Assembly: GCF_030053115.1 (NCBI RefSeq)
Contig: NZ_CP125619.1
Location: 187,001-251,000, forward strand
DNA length: 64,000 nucleotides
Direction of reading: 5' to 3'
Origin: Pseudomonas svalbardensis
Lineage (GTDB): Bacteria > Pseudomonadota > Gammaproteobacteria > Pseudomonadales > Pseudomonadaceae
Position 1 is the stretch's first letter, and each line of letters starts with the position of its first letter. This document shows, in pieces, positions 8,575 through 17,187 of the stretch. The position numbers and the translations under genes were made by a program. The notes below the pieces were generated by a model. It was not told the origin of the DNA. It searched no databases and worked only from the letters and a program-made list of their open reading frames with translations.

Positions 8575-8596
8575 AAAAACCGCTTCGGCGGTTTTG
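8574..8596 (+). terminator. Rho-independent terminator
   Basis: AAAACCGC-TTCG-GCGGTTTT is a hairpin with a UUCG tetraloop followed by T residues, directly after the stop of the small acidic gene. The flanking A-run also lets it act in the minus direction for the RhuM-type gene. Confidence 0.85.
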
Positions 8597-8674
8597 TGTG
8601 CGCTCAGGCGGCCCGGTCTGAAAGTTACCGGGTTTCCTGTTGTGACTGTCAGATCAAGTCGAGTTTTCCACATC

Positions 8675-9715
8675 TTAGTGGCGATTTGTTTGTGAAATGC
8701 TGCGTAGTGCCTCAATACCCAAACCTTCACCCTCCGTTTCTTTCAGACTCCGGCGCTGCTCGGCATAGCGTTCATATTCCGCCCGCGCTTTTTCTTCAGC
8801 TTCCTGTTTACTGATCTTTCCCGCACCTTGCAGAACTTCACGACTGTTGAATTCCAGAAATTGGTCCAGCTTTTCCTGCCAGTCCCGTAGGAAAACCTGC
8901 TTGCGCATCAATGCCTGATCTTCTGCGAAATCCAGCCACATGGTGACGATGCGATTTAGCGCACTGATTTCTTCTTGATTAAGGTAATTCTTGGCGATTG
9001 TGACATCGCTTTTGCGCACCTCATCCCCTTTGAACCCCGTCAAACCCAAATTCAGCTTGGTAGCGTCAACGCGATGAGCAATCAACTCGGCTGCCGTCAG
9101 TCCGGTGCTGGCGAAATGCAGCTTATTTTGAATGATCTGGAAGAACGCGGTGGTCTCTTTGTTTGATGGCGCATAGTCCGCAGCCATCGCGAAGATATCC
9201 CTTACCCTTAAATACACCCGCCGCTCGCTGGCCCGAATATCGCGAATGCGTTCCAACATTTCGTCGAAATAATCGGGTACCAGTGAATGTCCTACAGGAG
9301 GATTTCTCAACCTTTCGTCATCCATCACGAAACCCTTGATCAGGTACTCCTGCAGAGTCTGCGTAGCCCACTGACGGAACTGGGTACCGCGTTTAGAGCG
9401 GACTCGGTAACCCACTGCGAGAATCAGCGGAAGGCTGAAGTATTTGACGTTGTAAGGTTTGTTGTCAGCGGCAGTTGTTCGGTAATACCGAACAACTGAA
9501 TCTTCCACTAACTCGCCCTCCGCGAGGATGTGGCTGATGTGCTCGCTGATGGTGGCTTTGGCCTTACCATACAACTCGCAGATCATCGCTTGGGAAAGCC
9601 AAAGCGTATCGGCTCCGAAGCGACATTCAAGGCGGACCTGACCATCAGCGCTTTGAAACAGCAGCAGTTCGCCTTGGGGTGCAGAAGGAAGGTCGTTGTC
9701 TTTTTGATCAATCAT
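8675..9715 (-). CDS. RhuM family protein
   Basis: The 346-residue protein matches the RhuM family: an N-terminal block (LLLFQSADGQVRLECRFGADTLWLSQ, then AMICELYGKAKATISEHI), a Bro-N-like middle part (YNVKYFSLPLILAVGYRVRSKRGTQFRQWATQTLQEYLIKGF) and a C-terminal helical region (NYLNQEEISALNRIVTMWLDFAEDQA). RhuM proteins are common in islands and prophages and are linked to virulence or defence loci; no activity is established. Start ATG 9715 (MIDQKD) is preferred over 9730. It lies 215 bases past the 3' end of tRNA-Arg, a typical integration site, but no integrase or repeated tRNA end is visible. Confidence 0.85.
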   Translation of the reverse strand: MIDQKDNDLPSAPQGELLLFQSADGQVRLECRFGADTLWLSQAMICELYGKAKATISEHISHILAEGELVEDSVVRYYRTTAADNKPYNVKYFSLPLILAVGYRVRSKRGTQFRQWATQTLQEYLIKGFVMDDERLRNPPVGHSLVPDYFDEMLERIRDIRASERRVYLRVRDIFAMAADYAPSNKETTAFFQIIQNKLHFASTGLTAAELIAHRVDATKLNLGLTGFKGDEVRKSDVTIAKNYLNQEEISALNRIVTMWLDFAEDQALMRKQVFLRDWQEKLDQFLEFNSREVLQGAGKISKQEAEEKARAEYERYAEQRRSLKETEGEGLGIEALRSISQTNRH

Positions 9716-9883
9716 CTGGGTGCTCCACAATCAGCCCCGGTTTGTCATTGAGATGGTTGGAACAGGGTCCACGCCGTTGACACAGTTGAACACTCGAGCC
9801 ACAAATCCACCACCATCGGTAACTTGGGTGTCGTCAGTTTTTGTTTCAGACAAAACTGCTCTATTCATTTCATGACGCCCACA

Positions 9884-9920
9884 AAAAAGCCCCAGACCCT
9901 AAGATCTGAGGCTTTTTCGT
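9884..9920 (-). terminator. Terminator of tRNA-Arg
   Basis: Read on the minus strand, AAAGCCTCAGATC pairs with the GGTCTGGGGCTTT side and is followed by a T-run. It lies 10 bases past the 3' end of the tRNA. Confidence 0.75.
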
Positions 9921-9929
9921 TTCTACGTA

Positions 9930-10006
9930 TGGTGCACCAGGCGGGATTCGAACCCACGACCACTGCCTTCGGAGGGCAGTACTCTATCCAGCTGAGCTAC
10001 TGGTGC
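9930..10006 (-). tRNA. tRNA-Arg(CCG)
   Basis: The minus strand folds into a complete 77-base cloverleaf: acceptor GCACCAG/CTGGTGC, D arm GCTC/GAGT, anticodon stem CTGCC/GGCAG around loop CTCCGAA (anticodon CCG), T arm GTGGG-TTCGAAT-CCCGC, and an encoded CCA end at 9930-9932. It reads CGG arginine codons. Confidence 0.97.
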
Positions 10007-10356
10007 AATGCGGGCGCCATGATACTCATATGCGCTGCGGGCGTCCATGCTGCTGAATCGCCTGCGGTTTTCCAAAGCGTAACCTGTGATTGCTACGTTG
10101 ATCAGAAAAATTAGGCAAATGCGGCGTTTTCGTTCTTTTTTTCGAACAGGCTATTGTCCTTTACCCCCTTTGATCCTAGGATTCGTTTGAGATTTCAAAC
10201 GCTCTTGTCTGGGTGCTGAACCGCACGAGTTTCAATCAGTGCGCTATTTATGTGCTTCAGCCCGGTGAATGATTTCCCTGACGGCAGCCTATAAGGCGCC
10301 TTTCTACAATCATAATTCGCTCCGCGCTTGCCGCGGTGCTGTTAAGGAAAGCCGAC
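10007..10356 (+). promoter_or_regulatory. gabD upstream region with two palindromes
   Basis: This 350-base gap carries the tRNA promoter (minus) and the gabD promoter (plus). It contains the 10-base palindrome ATCCTAGGAT (10173-10182) and the inverted repeat CGTTTGA/TCAAACG (10184-10190 and 10195-10201). They are adjacent and could be operator sites for gabDT control. No gene is seen. Confidence 0.4.
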
Positions 10357-11799
10357 ATGCAGCTTAAAGACACCCAGTTGTTCCGCCAGCAAGCCTTTAT
10401 CGATGGCGCTTGGGTTGATGCGGACAATGGTCAGACGATCAAGGTCAACAACCCGGCAACGGGCGAAATTCTGGGCACCGTGCCGAAAATGGGCGCTGCC
10501 GAAACCCGCCGTGCAATCGAAGCCGCTGACAAAGCGCTGCCGGCTTGGCGTGCACTGACCGCCAAGGACCGTGCGAACAAGCTGCGTCGCTGGTTCGAAC
10601 TGATCATCGAGAACCAGGACGACCTGGCTCGCCTGATGACCCTCGAACAAGGCAAGCCATTGGCCGAAGCCAAGGGCGAAATCGTTTACGCCGCTTCCTT
10701 TATCGAGTGGTTCGCCGAAGAAGCCAAGCGCGTCTACGGTGATGTGATTCCGGGCCATCAGCCAGACAAGCGCCTGATCGTGATCAAGCAGCCAATCGGC
10801 GTGACCGCTGCAATCACCCCGTGGAACTTCCCGGCCGCGATGATCACCCGTAAAGCCGGCCCGGCCCTGGCCGCCGGTTGCACCATGGTGCTCAAGCCTG
10901 CTTCGCAAACTCCGTTTTCCGCATTCGCTTTGGCTGAACTGGCTCAGCGTGCCGGCATTCCAGCCGGTGTGTTCAGCGTGGTGTCCGGCAGTGCCGGCGA
11001 CATCGGCAGCGAGCTGACCAGCAACCCGATCGTGCGCAAACTGTCCTTCACCGGCTCGACCGAAATCGGTCGTCAGCTGATGGCTGAATGCGCCAAGGAC
11101 ATCAAGAAAGTGTCCCTGGAATTGGGCGGCAACGCGCCGTTCATCGTGTTCGACGACGCGGACCTGGATAAGGCCGTCGAAGGCGCGATCATTTCCAAAT
11201 ACCGCAACAACGGCCAGACCTGCGTCTGCGCCAACCGTCTGTACATTCAGGATTCGGTCTACGACGCGTTCGCCGAGAAGCTGAAAGTGGCAGTCGCCAA
11301 ACTCAAGATCGGTAACGGTCTGGAAGAAGGCACCACCACTGGCCCGCTGATCGACGAAAAAGCCGTGGCCAAGGTTCAAGAGCACATTGCTGACGCGATC
11401 AGCAAAGGCGCAACCGTTCTGGCGGGTGGCAAGGTCATGGAAGGCAACTTCTTCGAGCCGACCATCCTGACCAACGTGCCGAAGAACGCTGCCGTGGCCA
11501 AGGAAGAAACCTTCGGTCCATTGGCTCCACTGTTCCGCTTCAAAGATGAAGCCGAAGTGATCGCGATGTCCAACGACACCGAGTTCGGTTTGGCTTCGTA
11601 CTTCTATGCTCGCGACCTGGGTCGTGTGTTCCGTGTGGCTGAAGCCCTGGAATACGGCATGGTCGGCGTCAACACCGGGTTGATCTCCAACGAAGTCGCG
11701 CCGTTCGGCGGCATCAAGGCGTCGGGCCTGGGCCGTGAAGGCTCCAAGTACGGCATCGAAGATTACCTGGAAATCAAATACCTCTGCCTGGGCATCTAA
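10357..11799 (+). CDS. gabD: Succinate-semialdehyde dehydrogenase (NADP+)
   Basis: GabD oxidises succinic semialdehyde to succinate, the last step of GABA breakdown. The 480-residue protein is a typical aldehyde dehydrogenase: ITPWNFPAAMITRKAGPALAAGCT near residues 149-172, the cofactor-loop FTGSTEIGRQL, the catalytic Glu in LELGGNAPF and the catalytic Cys in NNGQTCVCANR near residue 288. Start ATG 10357 (MQLKDTQLF) follows AAGGAAAG; an upstream in-frame start at 10336 is less likely. gabT follows 197 bases later on the same strand. Confidence 0.95.
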   Translation: MQLKDTQLFRQQAFIDGAWVDADNGQTIKVNNPATGEILGTVPKMGAAETRRAIEAADKALPAWRALTAKDRANKLRRWFELIIENQDDLARLMTLEQGKPLAEAKGEIVYAASFIEWFAEEAKRVYGDVIPGHQPDKRLIVIKQPIGVTAAITPWNFPAAMITRKAGPALAAGCTMVLKPASQTPFSAFALAELAQRAGIPAGVFSVVSGSAGDIGSELTSNPIVRKLSFTGSTEIGRQLMAECAKDIKKVSLELGGNAPFIVFDDADLDKAVEGAIISKYRNNGQTCVCANRLYIQDSVYDAFAEKLKVAVAKLKIGNGLEEGTTTGPLIDEKAVAKVQEHIADAISKGATVLAGGKVMEGNFFEPTILTNVPKNAAVAKEETFGPLAPLFRFKDEAEVIAMSNDTEFGLASYFYARDLGRVFRVAEALEYGMVGVNTGLISNEVAPFGGIKASGLGREGSKYGIEDYLEIKYLCLGI

Positions 11800-11835
11800 G
11801 CTCGAAGGGATAAGCCCGGCAAGGCATTGCTTCAA

Positions 11836-11869
11836 ACGCAAAGGGCACGAGAGCGCTGTCCCTTTGCGT
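11836..11869 (+). repeat. Intercistronic hairpin between gabD and gabT
   Basis: ACGCAAAGGG pairs exactly with CCCTTTGCGT around a 14-base loop. No T-run follows, so it is more likely an mRNA-stabilising or attenuating hairpin than a full terminator. Confidence 0.55.
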
Positions 11870-11996
11870 GCAACAAACGGAATTTTCTCTGTGGCCGGGA
11901 ACGCTGTGGCAGTCGATCATCGCATGCTGCCGTAGTTGCCTCCCCGCCGCATTTTCCTTGAACCACGCCGCCCGATGAGCGGTGAATGAGGACTTT

Positions 11997-13274
11997 ATGA
12001 GCAAGACTAACGCATCCCTGATGAAACGCCGCGAAGCCGCTGTACCACGCGGTGTTGGCCAGATTCACCCGATCTTCGCCGAGTCCGCGAAGAACGCCAC
12101 CGTGACTGACGTTGAAGGTCGCGAGTTCATCGACTTCGCCGGCGGTATCGCCGTGCTGAACACCGGGCACGTGCACCCGAAAATCATCGCCGCCGTGACC
12201 GAGCAGCTGAACAAGCTGACCCACACGTGCTTCCAGGTGCTGGCTTACGAACCGTACGTAGAAGTGTGCGAAAAAATCAACGCCAAGGTGCCGGGTGATT
12301 TCGCCAAGAAAACCCTGCTGGTGACCACCGGCTCCGAAGCCGTAGAAAACTCCATCAAGATCGCACGTGCCGCCACTGGCCGTGCCGGCGTGATCGCGTT
12401 CACCGGCGCTTACCACGGCCGCACCATGATGACCCTGGGCCTGACCGGTAAAGTCGTGCCTTACTCGGCCGGCATGGGCCTGATGCCAGGCGGCATCTTC
12501 CGCGCGCTGTACCCGAACGAACTGCACGGTGTGAGCATCGACGATTCGATCGCCAGCATCGAGCGCATCTTCAAGAACGACGCCGAGCCGCGTGACATCG
12601 CTGCAATCATCATCGAGCCGGTTCAGGGCGAAGGCGGTTTCTACGTCGCGCCTAAAGAGTTCATGAAGCGTCTGCGCGCGTTGTGCGACCAGCACGGCAT
12701 CCTGCTGATCGCTGACGAAGTACAAACCGGCGCTGGTCGTACCGGCACTTTCTTCGCCATGGAACAGATGGGCGTTGCTGCCGACCTGACCACCTTCGCC
12801 AAATCCATCGCTGGCGGCTTCCCGTTGGCGGGTGTTTGCGGAAAGGCCGAATACATGGACGCCATTGCTCCAGGCGGCCTGGGCGGCACTTACGCTGGTA
12901 GCCCAATCGCTTGCGCCGCGGCTCTGGCCGTGATGGAAGTGTTCGAAGAAGAGCACCTGCTGGACCGCTGCAAAGCTGTCGGCGAGCGTCTGGTCACTGG
13001 CTTGAAAGCCATTCAGGCCAAGTACCCGGTGATCGGCGAAGTCCGTGCCCTGGGTGCGATGATCGCGGTTGAGCTGTTCGTCGACGGCGACAGCCACAAG
13101 CCGAACGCTCCAGCGGTAGCCGCCGTTGTGGCCAAGGCTCGCGACAAGGGGCTGATCCTGCTGTCCTGTGGCACTTACGGCAACGTTCTGCGCGTTCTGG
13201 TACCGCTGACTTCGCCGGACGAGCAACTGGACAAAGGTCTGGCGATCATCGAAGAGTGCTTCTCCGAGCTGTGA
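11997..13274 (+). CDS. gabT: 4-aminobutyrate--2-oxoglutarate aminotransferase
   Basis: GabT moves the amino group of GABA to 2-oxoglutarate, making the succinic semialdehyde that GabD oxidises. The 425-residue protein is a class-III PLP aminotransferase: TGSEAVENSIKIAR, GAYHGRT, IIIEPVQGEGG, the cofactor Asp in LLIADEVQTGAGRTG and the PLP lysine in TFAKSIAGGFPLAG. ATG 11997 (MSKTNAS) is preferred over 11982, placing ATGAGG upstream. A terminator begins 35 bases past the stop. Order gabD-gabT is typical for Pseudomonas. Confidence 0.95.
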   Translation: MSKTNASLMKRREAAVPRGVGQIHPIFAESAKNATVTDVEGREFIDFAGGIAVLNTGHVHPKIIAAVTEQLNKLTHTCFQVLAYEPYVEVCEKINAKVPGDFAKKTLLVTTGSEAVENSIKIARAATGRAGVIAFTGAYHGRTMMTLGLTGKVVPYSAGMGLMPGGIFRALYPNELHGVSIDDSIASIERIFKNDAEPRDIAAIIIEPVQGEGGFYVAPKEFMKRLRALCDQHGILLIADEVQTGAGRTGTFFAMEQMGVAADLTTFAKSIAGGFPLAGVCGKAEYMDAIAPGGLGGTYAGSPIACAAALAVMEVFEEEHLLDRCKAVGERLVTGLKAIQAKYPVIGEVRALGAMIAVELFVDGDSHKPNAPAVAAVVAKARDKGLILLSCGTYGNVLRVLVPLTSPDEQLDKGLAIIEECFSEL

Positions 13275-13308
13275 TCTCCAAGCTCTGACCGATTTGTGAA
13301 CTGATCGA

Positions 13309-13336
13309 CAAAAAACCCGCTTCGGCGGGTTTTTTT
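13309..13336 (+). terminator. Rho-independent terminator after gabT
   Basis: AACCCGC-TTCG-GCGGGTT hairpin with flanking A and T runs, 35 bases past the gabT stop. Confidence 0.9.
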
Positions 13337-13422
13337 GTGTCCCTGGAACCCATCGATGGCAAATGCGCTGTATCGAATGGCCAGCATTGACTAAGGTGCA
13401 AGCACTACTTTGGAGTGTGTAA

Positions 13423-14637
13423 ATGACTGCTGTGGTGTTACCCGCTGCTCCGCGTGTGCTGATTGCCGAGGCCGACCCCTGGTCCCGCGACCTGCTCAAG
13501 CAGGTGTTGTTGAATGTGCGCTGCGACGCACGGCTGGATCTGTGTGCCGATGGTCAGGAAGCGCTGCACCTCTTGGCGGAAAATCCTTACGACCTGGTGA
13601 TCGTCGACTGGGAGTTGCCCGGCGTCGATGGTTTGAATGTCTTGCGCAATGTCCGTCAACGCAAACGTAATCCACCACTGCCGTTCATTCTGATGAGCAG
13701 CCGCAACGACAGCGCCAGTGTGCGCGAAGTCTTGCCCCTGGCGCCTGCGGCGTACCTGACCAAACCCCTGAACATGGAAAGCCTGACCCACCGCCTGCAG
13801 GACTTGCTGCTGAACGCCGGTGAAGAGCTGTCTTGCGAAACGCCTTCGCTGTCGCCAGGCACGACGTTGGCGGTTTACCTGGAGCGTCGACGTGAGCTGG
13901 CCGACGGTGCACCACTGATGACCGACGTACAGTTGGCGGTCAAACGCAGCCTCAATCCCAATGGCCTCGACCTGAAACTGCTGCATGACGAGATCCGTAC
14001 CGATCCGCAAGTCACCGCTGTGCTGATTTCTGCCGCCAACAGCGCGGCCCAGCACCATGGCGCCGCCGTACAAACCCTGTCCCAGGCGCTGCATCGCCTC
14101 GGCACCGGGCAAAGCATGAACCTGATTCTGGGGCTGGCCCTCAAGCGCAGTGCCCGCCTCAGCGATCCGCTTCTGGCCGACTATGCCGAGCGCTATTGGG
14201 AGTTGTCGCTGCGCACCGCCGAGTATGGCCGGACCCTGGCGCGCTTGCTGGATCTGGATCAAGAGCGCTGTTATTGCGCCGGTATGCTGCATCGCCTCGG
14301 TGACCTGGCGCTGTTGCGGTGTTTGCAGGAATGGAAGCAGGCCGGTGGTGAGCTGGATGAATGGGAGGAGGTTGGCGAGGCGCTGGCCGAATTCGGCGCG
14401 GCTTATGGTTCAGCGCTTCGCACTCGCTGGCGCCTGCCGCTGGAGCTGCGAGAGCTGATTGCGGCGGTCTACCAGCTCGGTGGCGGGGTTTACTCCCGCG
14501 AAGCGCTGGTGATGAACATGGCTGCGCAACTGGCGCGGCTGACCGAGCATGAGGGCATTGAGGACCTGGCGAAGAGCCGGACGGCGCGGTTGCTCAAGAT
14601 CGGGTTGCCGGAATTGATGCGTTTGCGCAAGAAATAG
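13423..14637 (+). CDS. Response regulator with HDOD domain
   Basis: The 404-residue protein begins with a CheY-like receiver (acidic EAD near residue 16, phospho-acceptor in VIVDWELPGVDG near 66, Lys in YLTKPLN near 109). A HDOD domain follows (LKLLHDEIRTDPQVTAVLISAANSA, ALHRLGTGQSMNLI, YCAGMLHRLGDLALL). HDOD proteins resemble HD phosphohydrolases but often lack activity and act in signalling. No cognate kinase is adjacent. It faces the diguanylate cyclase gene downstream, so a c-di-GMP connection is possible. Confidence 0.85.
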   Translation: MTAVVLPAAPRVLIAEADPWSRDLLKQVLLNVRCDARLDLCADGQEALHLLAENPYDLVIVDWELPGVDGLNVLRNVRQRKRNPPLPFILMSSRNDSASVREVLPLAPAAYLTKPLNMESLTHRLQDLLLNAGEELSCETPSLSPGTTLAVYLERRRELADGAPLMTDVQLAVKRSLNPNGLDLKLLHDEIRTDPQVTAVLISAANSAAQHHGAAVQTLSQALHRLGTGQSMNLILGLALKRSARLSDPLLADYAERYWELSLRTAEYGRTLARLLDLDQERCYCAGMLHRLGDLALLRCLQEWKQAGGELDEWEEVGEALAEFGAAYGSALRTRWRLPLELRELIAAVYQLGGGVYSREALVMNMAAQLARLTEHEGIEDLAKSRTARLLKIGLPELMRLRKK

Positions 14638-14647
14638 ATCCAAAAAC

Positions 14648-15637
14648 CTAGCCGGAGATGATGCGGTTCTTGCCCTGGCGTTTGGCTTTGTACATTGCCG
14701 CATCCGCGCGGGCAAACAGGCTGTCGACGCTTTCGTCCTCGGCGGTGAGGCTGGTCAGGCCCTGGCTGACGGTGATGCCGAAGGTCTGGTCGCCATGGCT
14801 GAAACTCAATCGCTGAATCTCCCGTTGCAGGCGCTCAGCCACTTGCATGGCCATGTCTGGCGCACAGCCGGGAAACACTGCTGCGAATTCCTCACCGCCA
14901 ACTCGCCCGAACACATCACCTCGACGCAACGTCGCGCGACCGCTCTCGGCGATTCGTTGCAGCACGTTGTCGCCTTCCTGGTGGCCGTAGGAATCGTTGA
15001 TCACTTTGAAGTCATCGATGTCCAGCAGCAGGAATGCCAGTGGTGTGCCTTGGTGCCGTGCCTGTTCGAATTCACGGTGGGCGCAGTCGAAGAAGTGTCG
15101 GCGGTTGCTGCTCTGGGTCAGCACGTCGGTGGTGGCCAAGCGTTGCAGCTCGGTTTCCATCTGCTTCTTGTCAGTAATGTCTTCGGCAATGCCGACGATG
15201 ATCACCGGTTGCCCCGGTTCGGCTTGACGGTTGATGAAGCACTTGTCACTGAGCCAGCGGATCTGGCCGTCGGCGGCAATGATTCGGTATTCGCGGTCTT
15301 CATCGGCGCCTTTGACCAGTACTTCGGCCAGGCTGCGTTCGGCATAGTCCAGATCGTCGGGGTAAATGCTGTCGCGCCATTGGTTGTAGTCGGACAGCAA
15401 CAAGCCTGCGGAGCGGCCGAAAATCCGTTCATACGCGGGGCTGACATACAGCACCCGACGGGATTCCCAGTCGAAGGCCCAAAGCACCGCGTTGACGCTC
15501 ACCAGCAGAGCGCTGAACAGCTGCTCGCGTTCGCTCAGGCGCGCCACTTCGCCTTGTGCATGCATCAGCGCCAGCAAGGTTTGCGCGGCCTCGGGCCACT
15601 GCGGGAGGGATGAGTCTTGTAGGCTTTTATTGACCAT
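14648..15637 (-). CDS. PAS-domain diguanylate cyclase
   Basis: The 329-residue protein has a PAS/PAC sensor (ILYV-like SPAYERIFGRS, REYRIIAADGQIRWLSDKCF, VGIAEDITDKKQME) and a GGDEF domain with the active form GGEEF (GRVGGEEFAAVFPG). The RRGD nine residues before GGEEF fits the RxxD inhibitory site, so product feedback is expected. It should make c-di-GMP from two GTP. No membrane segment is visible, so the sensor is cytoplasmic. Start ATG 15637 (MVNKS); ATG 15643 is equally open. Confidence 0.88.
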   Translation of the reverse strand: MVNKSLQDSSLPQWPEAAQTLLALMHAQGEVARLSEREQLFSALLVSVNAVLWAFDWESRRVLYVSPAYERIFGRSAGLLLSDYNQWRDSIYPDDLDYAERSLAEVLVKGADEDREYRIIAADGQIRWLSDKCFINRQAEPGQPVIIVGIAEDITDKKQMETELQRLATTDVLTQSSNRRHFFDCAHREFEQARHQGTPLAFLLLDIDDFKVINDSYGHQEGDNVLQRIAESGRATLRRGDVFGRVGGEEFAAVFPGCAPDMAMQVAERLQREIQRLSFSHGDQTFGITVSQGLTSLTAEDESVDSLFARADAAMYKAKRQGKNRIISG

Positions 15638-15867
15638 CGACACAAAATCTCAAAGGGCGTGTGCCGCTCGAGGTTCGAAAGCGGCCAATACGCGGGCCTT
15701 TTATCAATTTTTTCCGGTGCCACAAGCAGGCACGTCACGCTGTGGTTGGAGGAAATAATTGATAACAGGTCCCTGCCCGCCTGGATGGCGAAGTGTCTTT
15801 GAGATAGGGGATTTGGAGCTAAGTTCCGAAGGGTGCGCCCACGAACGGGGCGCACCGATCAACGGCG

Positions 15868-17052
15868 TCAGACAGCGGCGGGGCGCAGGGAGTAGGTTTT
15901 CAACTGATCGGCAAAGTCGCGCAGGGATTGAATCCCGCTGGCTTCGGCTTCGTGTATCCAATCCTTGATGGCGGCCAGCATGTCGTGACCATTTGAGCTG
16001 GTCTTGACCCAGATCTGCTGCAAGGCCAGGCGTTTCTCGTAAATTACCTTCAGCGCCTGACTGTGCTCGAGCATGGTCTGGATGCGAATGTGGTGTTTGT
16101 CATCCAGTAGGCTGGTTTCCCGCGAGAGCAGGCGCTTGGCACGGTGGAACTGGTGACGGACCGAGTGATCGACCTTTTCCAGCTCTTGTTTGACCAGCGG
16201 TGCGATCACCAATTTGCGGTACTGGGCCATGATCTGGAAGCGGTTGTTGAGGATCGCCATGGCGGTGTCCATGTCCAGGTTGCCTTTGCCTTCGACCCGG
16301 TGAGCGATTGGCGCAACCCGCTGAACCTTGGCCAGACGCAGGAAGCTGAAGACCTGGATCCAGGCCCAGCCGAGATCGAATTCCCACTTCTTCACCGACA
16401 GTTTTGCCGAATTAGGGTAGGTGTGATGGTTGTTATGCAGTTCTTCGCCGCCGATCAGGATGCCCCAGGGCACCAGATTGGTCGCCGCATCGCGGCATTC
16501 GAAGTTGCGGTAGCCGATAGCATGGCCAAGCCCATTGACCACGCCGGCAGCCCACACCGGGATCCACATCATCTGGATCGCCCAGATGGTGATGCCGATG
16601 GTGCCGAACAGCAGCAGGTCGATGATGCCCATGATCGCCACGCCCAGCAGCGGAAAACGGCTGTACAGGTTGCGTTCGATCCAGTCTTCGGGGCAGTTCT
16701 TGCCGTAGATGCGCAGGGTCTCGGGGTTTTCCGCCTCGGCACGGTACAGCTCGGCGCCTTTGCGCAGAACCGTGGACAGGCCTTTTATGACCGGGCTGTG
16801 CGGGTCATCGACGGTTTCGCATTTGGCGTGGTGCTTGCGGTGGATAGCGGTCCACTCACGAGTGTTCTGTGCTGTGGTCAGCCACAGCCAGAAGCGGAAG
16901 AAATGTTTCAGGCCGGCATTGAGCTCAAGCGAGCGATGGGCTGAATAACGATGCAGATAGACCGTGACGCCAATAATCGTCACGTGGGTCATCAGCAGGG
17001 TGACTGCCACCAGTGACCAGGGCGACAAGCCGAGAAAACCTTCGTACCACAT
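15868..17052 (-). CDS. desA: Delta-9 fatty acid desaturase
   Basis: Membrane di-iron desaturase of 394 residues that introduces a cis double bond at carbon 9 of acyl chains. The three histidine boxes are clear: HRYSAHR near residue 34, HRKHHAKC near 71 and HNNHH near 205. Hydrophobic segments precede boxes 1 and 2 and occur around 130-165. A C-terminal extension of about 150 residues beyond box 3 is helical. The symbol rests on the recalled order in P. aeruginosa (desA next to a GGDEF-EAL gene and oscA-sbp-cysTWA); a DesB-type enzyme is the alternative. It is divergent from the GGDEF-EAL gene. Confidence 0.85.
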   Translation of the reverse strand: MWYEGFLGLSPWSLVAVTLLMTHVTIIGVTVYLHRYSAHRSLELNAGLKHFFRFWLWLTTAQNTREWTAIHRKHHAKCETVDDPHSPVIKGLSTVLRKGAELYRAEAENPETLRIYGKNCPEDWIERNLYSRFPLLGVAIMGIIDLLLFGTIGITIWAIQMMWIPVWAAGVVNGLGHAIGYRNFECRDAATNLVPWGILIGGEELHNNHHTYPNSAKLSVKKWEFDLGWAWIQVFSFLRLAKVQRVAPIAHRVEGKGNLDMDTAMAILNNRFQIMAQYRKLVIAPLVKQELEKVDHSVRHQFHRAKRLLSRETSLLDDKHHIRIQTMLEHSQALKVIYEKRLALQQIWVKTSSNGHDMLAAIKDWIHEAEASGIQSLRDFADQLKTYSLRPAAV

Positions 17053-17187
17053 AGGCTATTGGGCCCTCGATAAAGAAAAAAACAGCCGTTGCATTATCAC
17101 TAAGCTCACAGATAAAACCAGTCGCCCTTTCAGATAAGAGTGGCTGGATGTTTCTTTAAACTATAATTCCATCCTTTTTGAAGGGAC

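Noticed and set aside
10342..11841. A 499-codon frame antisense to gabD
   Set aside because: It is the mirror of a strongly conserved dehydrogenase, its protein is rich in His/Gln/Arg with no family pattern, and it is an effect of high GC coding.
11832..13499. A 555-codon frame antisense to gabT
   Set aside because: Antisense artefact with no ribosome site or domain.
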